Source of the DNA: Polytrichum commune
Lineage: Eukaryota > Streptophyta > Polytrichopsida > Polytrichales > Polytrichaceae
Assembly: GCA_950295325.1 (NCBI GenBank)
Contig: OX485809.1
Location: forward strand, 39,155,081-39,215,080
DNA length: 60,000 bases
Direction: 5' to 3'
A program made the position numbers and the translations under genes. The first letter of the stretch is position 1. The number at the start of each line of letters is the position of its first letter. Below, piece after piece: positions 23,221 through 34,700 of the stretch. The notes under the pieces were generated by a model. It saw nothing but the letters and a program-made list of their open reading frames with translations, was not told the DNA's origin and searched no databases.

Positions 23221-26200
23221 ATATATGGTTGATGGTCGTATTGTGGTGTTTCCAAGCAAGTTTGGTGTTTCCCCGCGGTCATAGAAAACCAACATTATAT
23301 TGGTTCTTGTACGCAAATGTCGTGCAAGGCCATGATTGTTGAGCTCAAACCAATCGGAAATGGTAAGTAACTTAATATATTGTCAACGCGTACATGAAGA
23401 TCACATGTGACTCTTCAGATCATGTTGAGAGGCGCAATCTAATACCACATTTCAAGGCATTCTAGAAGTCCAAATCATTCCTTGCTAAGTCAATGTAAAA
23501 TTACACTATAGGCTCATGTCTACGGCAAGCTAGAGTCCTATTGTGAACACATGAGTATTCAACACATACTATGATAAGTGCTAGGCAAGGGGGGAAATTA
23601 TTCTACCATATATATTTTTGGTACCTAGCTACCCATGCCGCCGGCTTGGTAATTAGTAGGCCTCAAACTATATATGGTAGAACTCCCCTCCTTGCCTACG
23701 ACCTAGCATCGTGTTCATGGATTGTAGGTTCACTATCCGATTTAGTCAACTCACACTTGTAATGGCGTTTATTGTAAGAGTACACAAGAAGAATCTGCGA
23801 GTTGAGAAACCATGGTTCATTCTTAACAATATTGCTATTATATTTGAAGGAACCTTGATTCATGTGACGTGCAAAATTCCCATCCTATGAATGGGGTGAA
23901 GCCACAATATTTAGAAGTGGGGCCAATGTGAACGAGACCGAGACCGAGAAATTACCTATTTTGAGATCATATCTACACCGATTATCCCAAATAGTGCATG
24001 TGGTACTAGTTTTTGAAACACACACTATTTTGCCAAGTCTTAAAATTGATGAGGAGTAATTTTTTTAACTGAGTGATATTAAATTCATAAATATATGAGC
24101 AAAAGTTTACCATATATTCCAAGAAAATTAGTGCTTTCTCTAAGATACTTATAGAGTGATAAAAAAAATTATATGCAAATGCATGCTTGTTAGTTAATAG
24201 TGCCAAGATGAATAGTGCTGGTACTTTTAGTGAATAGTGTTGCTTTGAATAATATTTTAGCAAATAGTCTCGATGCTTCCTAGATCTTTTGATGGCACTA
24301 ATTAATATTGCATAGTGTGAAGAGATTTAATATCACATTCACAAATTTTCCACACACACTATTAGCCCTCCCACACTAATTGGGATAATCAAAGTAAAGA
24401 CATGGGGGGGGGGGGGCTACTGAAGAGGAGAGGAAAGAAGGAAGTGGTCATTCTTCTTCCCCTCCATGTTGCTTGTTTTGAAACCTTCTCTTCATAGCTC
24501 ATGGTTGTTGGCTATTATATAACCAATTGTTGAAAACAATTAATTGAAACATTACACTAGACATACATTAAGGTAGATGTTCCCAAATCATATACTAATC
24601 TCAATCAAACACTTATATTTGAGTGCTATGTGGTTAGGTATGTCTCCATGAATGGGTACCAAAAAGACGTGTTTTGAAGGGATTGGACTATGTGCTTAAA
24701 ATATGAGAACCTTTCTAAGCTTAGTAATCAATATTTGGGGTGGGGTGGAATGGGGAAGAGGACCTATATGACCATTTAATGAGCACAAGAATGTTCACTT
24801 TGATAATGCATAAAATAATCATATGAGCTCCAAAAACTCCGAGAAAAATGGTTATGGCCTTGATTTGGATATGCTAACCATCTCATACTAATCACGCGTT
24901 TCATATCCTAGGAGAAGTGCGGTAGTCGGAAAGTGTGACCATTTAAGACCCATCTATGTAAGAAGGCAGGAGATCTTGAAAGTTGGCAAGTGTCTCTTGT
25001 GTCCACAAAGCCAGTGGAGACCTTACACGATAGCTTACTCCCTCCCCATGGAAATTGCATTCAACTTGCATGTGTACATGCAATACCAAATGCCCAAAAT
25101 GCCTAAATGGATTAGTTACATTTTCCTAAAGAAGCAAGTAAGTCGAACCCCCTACTTGTGCAGTCGAGTCTCCCTAATTTGAGCATCAAAATATCCTACT
25201 TTGCATACAAATGCACACAAAATAATTAACTCAATTACACCCAAAAGTGATCTCAAGTGGTGTGAAACATGACTAAATCCAATCAATCATCGCATCCGGC
25301 TTATAATTGCATCCATTTGAGGCCGCCACTTTTACAATTAGCCATTTTGGGCCCACACAAGAATAATCCCACTCTTAGTCTAGGGCACCAGTAGTGGTCA
25401 TTCATTGTTTTTTGTTTTTCTACCTTTGTGTACCCACTGGGCACAATGAATCGCACAAATATTGATTACGTTCTATGGCAACACCAAAGTTCATCATTTT
25501 CTTCTTTTCCTTTTACTTTTCAACACCACAAAGAACTCCATTTGAAGGGAGAAAATACAACCTTGTCATTTTGCCCTTTCTTTTCAATTCAAGATGAACT
25601 CATATGCTACACATAGTACTTGATTTAGTGGGGTCCTAGTAGTGTGGTATGGTGTACTCTTTTTAAAATAAATACTATTCATGTATCTATAATTAGGATG
25701 CTTCGATTTTTGATAACTATGGGTGTTTGATAGTAATTATGTTTTTCCTAACATTCAGGTCTTTATACTAGGCAAAAAACTTTCATACCTCAACAAAAAT
25801 GCCCTAGTATGAATATAGTCTAGAATTATATTGGCCCACATAAGAACTTGAGTAGGTATACAAAAATTATCTCCCCTGGACATACCCATCAAATATCATT
25901 AATTGATTGGTACCGTAGAACCTTTACTATCGGCAGTAATTGAATTATTTTGGATCTTTTTTGAAAATCTCAGAAATTAATATAAGAAAATTGATTTTTC
26001 CCTTTAAATACGGGATTGTCGAATCTAGTAATAAAAATTATAAAAAATTAATCGCCTATAAGTAGAGGAAGTGGTAAAGGCACTACAAGTATTACAGACT
26101 GGATAACCAAGGATAGGTTTTTTGATACCATTTAGTGATGTTGATTGCTGATCCATGCATTCACATGTGTGCAATATGTCCACACAATTATTCATCGTCC

Positions 26201-26602
26201 CCATGACTCTTGTCTTGCAATCACTAAGTTACAGTTAGAGAGAACTTCCCATGACACTTGATGCTACATAACAAGTCACAAAGACTATTCTAACTAATAT
26301 GGCATCTACCTATTGTAGTGCCACACTAAATCAGATGTTTAGTGTAGTGAATGAAGTCATCCATTCCCCCATCCATCCAAACGAGCCTCCGATGACGTGC
26401 CACTCCAGGGGAACTCGAAGAACTTGGAAGATTCAAAGCTTTCAAGGCCACCCGAGCAAACGTGACAGATTCGAAGGATAAGTTGCTGAAGTACTCGCAA
26501 TTCACGGCCTGATCTCCTGCATTTCACAATCTCTTACTGGAATCGAATTTTCCACAAAATCGCTGGCAAATCGTTGGCAAATCGTTTTGTTGAACTGGCG
26601 GA
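23221..26602. other. Intergenic DNA, no gene seen
   Basis: AT-rich sequence with a G-run at about 24405-24417 and no open frame of interest. The last 200 bases before 26603 may carry the promoter and leader of the next gene, but no core motif stands out. Confidence 0.4.
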
Positions 26603-29600
26603 ATGGCGGGAGCTGCAACAATGCTGCAGTGCGCAGCAACAGCAACAGCGATGGTAAGAGGAGGATCACCACAGGGGAAATATGGCGCCCAAAGTGTGGC
26701 AGGAAATGGAAGGTTTTACATCCGCAAGAAAGGGTTCAATTTCACAAGGTGTCAGATGGGACTGCCACCTTCTGCCCAGATTGAGGACAGTATGGTGAGC
26801 TCGGTGGGAAAGACAGCTGTGGCAGTGGCACTCGGCTTGTCACTCGCTCTTGGAGGTAAGATTTCTTCATTCTTTCTTTTGAAATGGAAATCCCGTGCCC
26901 TGTCTGAATTTTGAGTGTTACCAATCTCAACAATGTGGATATGCATAGCATTATTGAAGATGCCTCATAGGAGTCTTCCGTGGGACCGAGAATTAGAGGC
27001 AGCTATTGTGCAATTTTAAGCCCTTTCCCGCTCTGGGAGTTTGAGTGTTCAAGAGCAATCTCAACAATGTGGGTATGCATAGCATTATCAAAGAAGCTTC
27101 ATAAGAGTCTTCCGTGGGACTGAGAATTAAAGGCAGCCATTGTGCAATTTTAAGCCCTTGCCCTGTCTGGAAGGTTGAGTGTTCAAGAACAATCACAACA
27201 TTGTGGGCACTCATAACATTGTCATGTAGACTTCATCATTTATTTGGTATCCTTTATAAAGAGTGTTTTGCGGGACGGTGAATCAAAGGCAGTTTGATGC
27301 AAGCATCGAAAGCCATGTTAGAGAATTATTGTGTTGTGCAAATTTAAGCCCGTCCTCTGTCTGGAAGTTTGAAATGTTTAAACTCAATCTCAACAATGTG
27401 GGGGTGTCCAGTGAAACCAAATTGTACCTCCTGGGTTGCTAGTATGCATATCATTGTCAAGTGAGCTTCATAAGAGTGGACCTTGGGACTGGGAATTAAA
27501 GGCAGTTTGATGCAAGCATCAACAACCATGTGAGAGAGTTTAGTTCTGTGCAATTTTAAGCCTCAATCTGAGAAAGCGAGGAGGCTTTCCAGCGGCTTAA
27601 AAATAAGCTCATAGGAGCATACCACTTGACTTGCTCTGCATTCATTTTTAGAAATGAGTACCCCTATTCTTGAAGATTGTTTTTTGAGTGCATAGAAGAA
27701 GTTCCAAGGCTTGACCTCTCAAGAATTGTAAGTGCATTACCTTTGGTAGGGCTATTGTGGATATCTGAAACATGCAATGGTTGAGGCGCATAACATTATT
27801 ATCAAGATTCATAAGAGTGTTCCGTGGGAGTGGGAATCAAAAGCCCTCGATGTAAGGATCAAAAGCCATGGAAGAGAATAGTGGGAAATTTGGTAGGGCT
27901 ATTGTACGATATCTGAAACGCGCATTGGGATATCTGGATCCTGTTACAGCCTTGTGGTCCAATCAAATTGTTAAAACCTAGTTCTGGTCACATTCTCAAG
28001 ATATGGGAATTTGCCAGTAAATAAATTTTGGGACACAGTTACGTGAATTGGTGTGGGAGAGTGATGTGCATTTATGTGTAGATCGCCTTAGCTTGGGCAA
28101 AGCTGTCTCTTACAATTGGAGATGCATAATGTAAACCCTAGAATTTGCAACAGGTCTTGCTTTCTGTAAATTGGAAGTCGACTTCAATTGATTAGGATAA
28201 TCTTGTTTTGTGCAGGGGTGGATGTAGCTGAAGCTAAAAGGCTCGAAGGTGTCAACAAGCCTGAGTTGCTGCCAAAAGAATTCACGACGGTTATAGATGT
28301 GGCTGGCTTCTTGTCTTCAGGGCAGGTAGAGTTGCCATATATCTCTCTCAGGAGACCTATAATTCTGTCCATTGGGAACAGCTGGTATATTCAGCACCTG
28401 GTCAATAAAATAGCTCCCCAGATGTTCCCAGTGATGAATTTTGAACAGGAGAATGGCACCTCCTGAGGTCTTTCTTCAAATTGAGGGTCGGATGAATGAG
28501 GGCGGAAGCCCCAGTGACCTAATCCAAAATTACTAGAAGGACTGAAAGGAGGTGCTGTTCTCCTCCATAAAGAACAAACCTAATTTGGTGCCATCCAACA
28601 CATGAATGTTTATAGATCCGGAAGACTTCTTCGATAGAGTGGATGTACCTTCGGAAAATTTGGATTGAATGTGGAAAGTTCTTGAGATTGGGCGTCTAAA
28701 TACGAATTTTTTTTTTTTAAGGTTTTCATGAATGTTGTAAAGTACTGATATTATATCTGTGGTTGTGGTACCAGCAAGACCGGATCAAAGATGCAGTAGC
28801 AAGCCTAGAGCAGGACACAGGCTACAAGTTGCGGGTGCTTGCTCAGAACTACCCTAACACACCAGGTCTGGCATTTCAGTGATTTATATGAATGTAACCT
28901 GGTGTATCAAGAGACACAAGCATTAGACATAGGTCATCTATGCATAAATGCTCTGACTACTGGGTGAATAGTCATTTTCTGGGCCATGTTGATACTAGGG
29001 TAAGATTAATAAGGTGTCAAGGTGCCTGCATGGCATATAGACCTAAATGGCATAAAAAACAACAATCATCTTTAAATACCCATACTTACTGTTATCAAAA
29101 AAAAGAAAAATTCTCATTTCATTTACCTGAATGGTCTCAAAAATTGGTGATACTAGACTAACATCAAATTCAAATCAACCTGCGGCAGCACAATTTTAAG
29201 GAAATGTTGGTGAATATATTTTGTTTGTCCTTAGTCTTGCACGGTTGTTGAGAGTGTGTTGGAGTCCTCAACTCAAATCTTCCCTTTGGTGCTAAGAAAT
29301 TTGTGAGTCAGGTCACAATGCTACATGCACGTGTAATTCACATCTGCATAGGATGGTGGACGTGTTACAATCATGAGCATAGCATGAACTTCTCTATGTA
29401 CTTATGAATGTGATGTACTCATTCTTGCAGAACTGTCTTAGTAGATTGCTTATTTTGTGCCCTATTGGACCTTTGAAGAAATGTTTGGAAATCAGGGTAC
29501 TCAATGTCAGCGAAACGAATGTAGGAATTTATGAGAAACATGCGGTCTTTACCACTGGAGGGTTAAGCTTTGGAATGAGCACAGGAATAGCAAAGATATC

Positions 29601-30328
29601 TTTTGTAATCTCTTTGATGTCCTCCAGGGAGTATCAAATAACATATTGATAGGTTTTGATCCCTGGGAGAATTGTATCGATAACCTTTTGTTCCTAATGC
29701 TAGAACCCTATGTAAAATTGTTTTCTGTAGGGGAAAGTAACCATTTGATCCATGAGGTTCTCACAGGACTTGCAGTGCGGGAATTTTGGAATGTGGATGA
29801 CAATACAGTTGTGTTTGTGGCTGACCCCAGTCTAGGTGCCTAAACCTCTCCCTTCTCAGTTTAAAAGGCTTTGGTGCCAATAACATGACATTATGCTTTC
29901 ATTTCCTTCATTACTTTAACTTCAAATGTTGCCTAATGATAACGTTCATCAAATCCATTTTTTTGGTCGTGTGATCTGACAATTTATGTGCATTTGGTGG
30001 ACATTTGCACGCAGGCAACATTTTAAATTTCAATGTAGGAGCAGGTGTGGACCTCAGCATTCCTCGAAGCTTTTGGAACCGACTGCAAGGGAAATATGGC
30101 AACAAGTTCTACTGGCAAGAGATGGTATTTCTTCACTTTGCCTATTTGGTACAATATCCCAGATGTCAAGGCTTCCTGTTTGGATTCATCTTATGGGTTT
30201 GTTTCAGAAAGTTGATGTAATTTCCTGATGAGCAGGGGGAGGATGCATCAATCGAGGCAGCAGTATCAGCAATTGGAGAATGTTTGAGGGAACCTGCTGG
30301 CCCTCGAGCCTGTGCAGACATTAAGTAA
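26603..30328 (+). CDS. Thylakoid lumen protein, 15.0-kDa-protein-2-like (six exons)
   Basis: Exons are 26603-26855, 28216-28325, 28775-28865, 29767-29835, 30015-30124 and 30236-30328. All junctions are GT-AG, phases agree, and 726 nt encode 241 residues ending in TAA. It is closely similar to the plant family known as thylakoid lumenal 15.0 kDa protein 2 (recognised from memory; Arabidopsis At5g52970 class), a soluble lumen protein of unclear biochemical role with a TPM/DUF477-like fold. The first ~60 residues resemble a chloroplast transit peptide. A hydrophobic segment ([16 protein letters not shown], about 70-85) without a twin arginine and ending in AEA points to Sec-type lumen transfer. 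The mature part has [53 protein letters not shown] and GEDASIEAA, the family's landmarks. Length is near the usual ~220. Intron 1 (1.36 kb) is expanded by repeats. Confidence 0.92.
26920..27900 (+). repeat. Imperfect ~132-bp tandem repeats in intron 1 of the lumen-protein gene
   Basis: At least four successive units begin near 26923, 27055, 27187 and 27376, each containing AATCTCAACAATGTGGG-like, CATAGCATT, TAAGAGTCTTCCGTGGGAC and GTGCAATTTTAAGCCC. The later units contain an extra GTTTGATGCAAGCATC block, and a weaker relative lies near 27780-27900. The unit has no coding frame. The array accounts for most of the intron. Confidence 0.7.
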
Positions 30329-31737
30329 AACAGTGTACTTTCAATCCTCATTTGCCAAGTCAAGTAACTCGATTCTTTGAAGGTCAATAAATCTTCAAAG
30401 TCACTAAGAAGAAGCATTTGCATTTAGTAAGCAGAACATGGCCCTGATCCTGTCTTCTATTGACACTATGTAGCCCTTAGCCCCAAGGTCTAGGAATGGA
30501 CAATCTGCAACACATGCATCTTGTCTTCCCGGGTGAAATATTGTATCTATCTCCCACTAGAATTTGTCACAGATTCATGTGCCATACCAGCTAGTCTTGC
30601 ATGCTGACTGTTTAGTTAGGAAGCAAAGGGCAGTCATTCATTTGCAAATCTGTCACGTGCAAGGTGTCCAATGTTCACAATTTTCAAGTTTGTGGGTTTT
30701 TTGCATGATCATTTTGTGATGTACTTTTATTCGCTGGCTGTTTCAAGTAGTAGGCAATGTGACACATTACATGAACCACGAAGTGGTTTTTGCCGATTGG
30801 GCTCAAGTTTGATACATCTGTTTGATTGCACAGTTTTGTGTACTCATGATGCTGCTCTGTAAACCATGTACAGAAACAAAAATTAAGCAACCATAAATGT
30901 GATAATATCCTGCTTCTCATTCAACAGTAGGTTCCTGATTAGCATAAGCAAGGTTAAGTATCTTGCAACAGGAAGCGAGCATAAGTGCAGTATGGTCATG
31001 TGAACTACGGCATGTAACATAATCTTGAACCTGACCTTTTCTGACCTTTTCAACCAATTCTTCGTTGTCTTCAATTAGATTATGATTTCCTGAAAGACTC
31101 ACTCACAGTTACTAGTTCGAGAATTCAATTATGTAACTTACATAACCAAATCTTGGAGTCGTGAAACATGTCATGTCGTTGCAAAGAGATGATGCCATTT
31201 GCAAAAAGTAGTGAAGAGGGTTCACACACAAGTAGGATCTCTTCACCTATGGACTCGTCGTTGTGGGTCAGCTTTATTGAAATAACTACTGCAATATCGT
31301 TGAGACATATGCAGGCTAGTACACAAACCAATACAAAATGCAAATTGACCCAGACTCTTACAAATCTCGGTTAAATCAAATATGGTCAAACACTCCTGTA
31401 CCAATAAGGCTACAGTATGAGGAGAACCTGCTACAAGCCTAATTTCTAGAAGTATAAGAAAATCCTAACCACAGAGCACACATTACATATGAAGGTCTGT
31501 GCACACATACAGGAATGACTGCACGTGTACTTTATAGGGTACTTGAGCAAAGGGGGGAGAGTAAGGGTCACTGGTAAGAGTGTAAGAGCCACTAATCACC
31601 CCTCTTAATCAAATGTAACCTAGAGGCTTCTGGAAGCAAGAACACCAGGGCTGAGTTGTAAAAGACCATTTGGTGATGAACAAACTACGTGGCACCTTCA
31701 AGTCAGCAGGTGATGAACTCAAGTCCTATCCACGAGG
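30329..31737. other. Intergenic DNA between convergent genes
   Basis: It lies between the 3' ends of two genes transcribed towards each other, so it should hold both 3' untranslated regions. I see no additional gene. Confidence 0.45.
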
Positions 31738-34700
31738 CTATTTCTTGGTTTCTACACCTATCATTGGATTGTCTGTGGCATTTTCAGGTGTAATATCCCT
31801 CACATTAATGGATTCGATCTTATCAACTTTCCCCTTTACCTTTATGCAGTGAAAATTACAGCAATTGAAGAAGTCTTTGCCTCCGGTTGGCTTTTGCTTT
31901 TTCCAAATATCAAGTACTGCTTTAACAAGAACCAATATGGCTGTGATTCCGGCAATACCGCCACCGGCAACGCCACCCACAATAGCTCCCACCTTTGATG
32001 GAGAGGATGGTGAAGAAGAATTCGTGGTGGGTGATGGTGGGGGAGTTGCCGGTTTCGGTGGTGTGGTGCTTGTTGGTGTTGATGGAGATGGTGGGTTGGT
32101 TGGCGCAGACATTGGTGGCACCGGTGGTGCCGAAGTTGGGGACACGACCGGTGTTGGAGTTGCTGGGGGCGATGCATTGGGAGTTGCTGGGGGCGATGCA
32201 TTGGTAGTTGAGGGGTCATATATGTTGACGGCGAACCGCATGCCTTGAACACAATATTGAGGTGTATAGGCCACAAAGTATGCTACGCCGGCTGTTGTGA
32301 ACTGGAATTTTGCGCTCGCTATGGCCGTCCAAATGTACCCGGCGGTTGTGCACGCCTCATAACTTGAATATGGAACTTGATTCACCTCGAAGCTTGAGTC
32401 GGTGAAAGTAAAGTCTACATAGAATAATTACAAGTTCGAACATGAGAAATGCGATGCACAGGAGTTAGATTCTGCCTAGTACATGTATGATGGTCTGCCA
32501 AATCAGTGTGCTGAGAAAAAGCAAAGACGGTACCCAATTGCCGGCAATTACCCAACCATAATTCTGGTAGCCCAAAACAGATGAAATGGACATGATTCCT
32601 CCCCGAGTCCCTCGAGTGTTTGGGATTGAAAAACAGTAAAACACTATGACCATGACATGCCTATAAGGTGCTCAACACACCTGATGTGCACAACGACATA
32701 CCTATTGTGGTTTCTGAAGGATTTCAGTACAGTCATTCATTGAACTACCGTAGTTGTGGAAAACCAAGTCAATGAATGACTACTATATTCAAGCTGTGAG
32801 AGGTAGGGGGCTCAGTTTCTTGTATATTAATAAATGTTTATATATGCTCAAAATCAAAAGATTGAGTTATATCTCGTACCGATAATGTCACCAATAATGA
32901 ATGATATATTGCTGGCCCAGTCCGTATAGAAGGTTGTTGTAGTAGGAACCGTCCAAGTGCCAGCAGTGCCTCCACCAACCTATTATACAATTATTATTCA
33001 GCCAGTCCATAGCCAGGTTAGTTGTTAGCAATATTTGAATCGATTATGAATTGAAATATTTTGAGCTAAGTTGTCTGCTTCTCTTTAATCCAATGTTGGA
33101 CCAGGATATAAGTGAATGCTTGATATCAATACACATGATCATTAATGATATAAAATAACCTACTCGATCAGTATCAAAATTATAATATTAGTCAAATTTT
33201 GATACAATGGTGGGGTATCATAATATGGCTAGGGATATGTGGTGTCTACGTAACTCATCTTGTAGCAAGATGGAAATGAAACAAACTATTTCATAATAAA
33301 AATATATTTTAAGATTGTTTGACTATGGAAATGGCATCAAAAATCTAAAATTAGGCAAGCAGATTGTAGTTAGAGTGAACTTTTGTAGGGGCTTGTTTTT
33401 ACTAAAGCCCTTTCATCCACGATGTATAGATGCCACGAACTCCAAGCCTCACAATATGAGAGTATTTAACATATACCCGAGTTATTAATTAGGTCAATTG
33501 TATCCTAGTGTTATAGTGATATAAGATTGATACAAGCCGGTTAATTCTACCGAGGCATGCAACCTCTTGCACATGGTATCCCCCCCCCCCTATACTGGTT
33601 TCAAAACAATTAAAGTCCTCGTTACTTATGCCCGAGTGTTAGAAAAGTAGAAGGTGATACTAGTCCAACATCCTATTAGTCCAAGGTGTTCTTTAGAAAG
33701 TAAGATTGTTTAAGATGAAAGGTTTGATAATCTGTAGAGCCAAGTTTTCAATGATTTTGAACTCAAATTCTATAAACAGTCCATGCAATACTAAAATCAT
33801 ATGTAACTGTAAAAATGATCTTGTGCCTACATATAGCAATATATGTTGCAAGAAGCACGAAATAAAAAAGCGCCATATTGTGTGACTTTGAATATGTGTA
33901 AATATAAAACATTTGGAATAAAAATGGGTTTCCTCATTTTACTCATAGATTACTCATCAACCACATTTATTTAGGGCATGAAAGTTAAAACTTCTGGAAA
34001 TTTCATTGGGATGTGCTATTAGATCTATATAGTCATCACAATACTAGCCTCCAGCAGAAAAAAATACGTTTGAAGTTTGGCATTTGTAAGTTACAACTTC
34101 ATTTATCAAGATCAAAGATACCTTCAATGAGGCCTATCAATCTTAGATTAACCCGCAAATGTCACCAATGCGTTTTGATTGCATTCAAGTCAACTTATTG
34201 AGCACAATAATGTCACAAATATGACACTTTCTTTCAGTGGAAACTAAGAATGTCACAAACTTGACAAATGAATATGATATTAAATCCATTGGATTCTAGT
34301 AGTGTGTGTTTGGTGGTGAAAGCTTCAAAAACCTCCATAAGGCAGCATTGCCTTTAGACAAAGATAATAGCTATCCAATACCACATTTCTAGATGAGTTT
34401 AAAAGGTGATTGACACTTCGTCACCATGTCAAAAACCACAATTGAATTTGTTTTACATAGACCTAGTACAATACAAACTTTGAGAAGGCGAGAAGGAAAC
34501 TAGCATATATATCATTTGTCAATTTCTTTTTGAACCTTGGGGCTCCCTTTTGTACGTCTATTTGTACTCTAAAATTCTTAATAACCTATTTACATGTACA
34601 TTCTTGAAACAAAAAATACCTCTCTCTTATGTATTATATTATGTTCACTAATACCTCAAATGATATATATATCCTTCTTACACTCACGTTAGTTCGTACA

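Noticed and set aside
31865-32276. Long frames on the opposite strand or in other phases of the Pro/Ser/Thr-rich stalk
   Set aside because: They are shadows of the proline-rich coding sequence of the phytocyanin-like gene.
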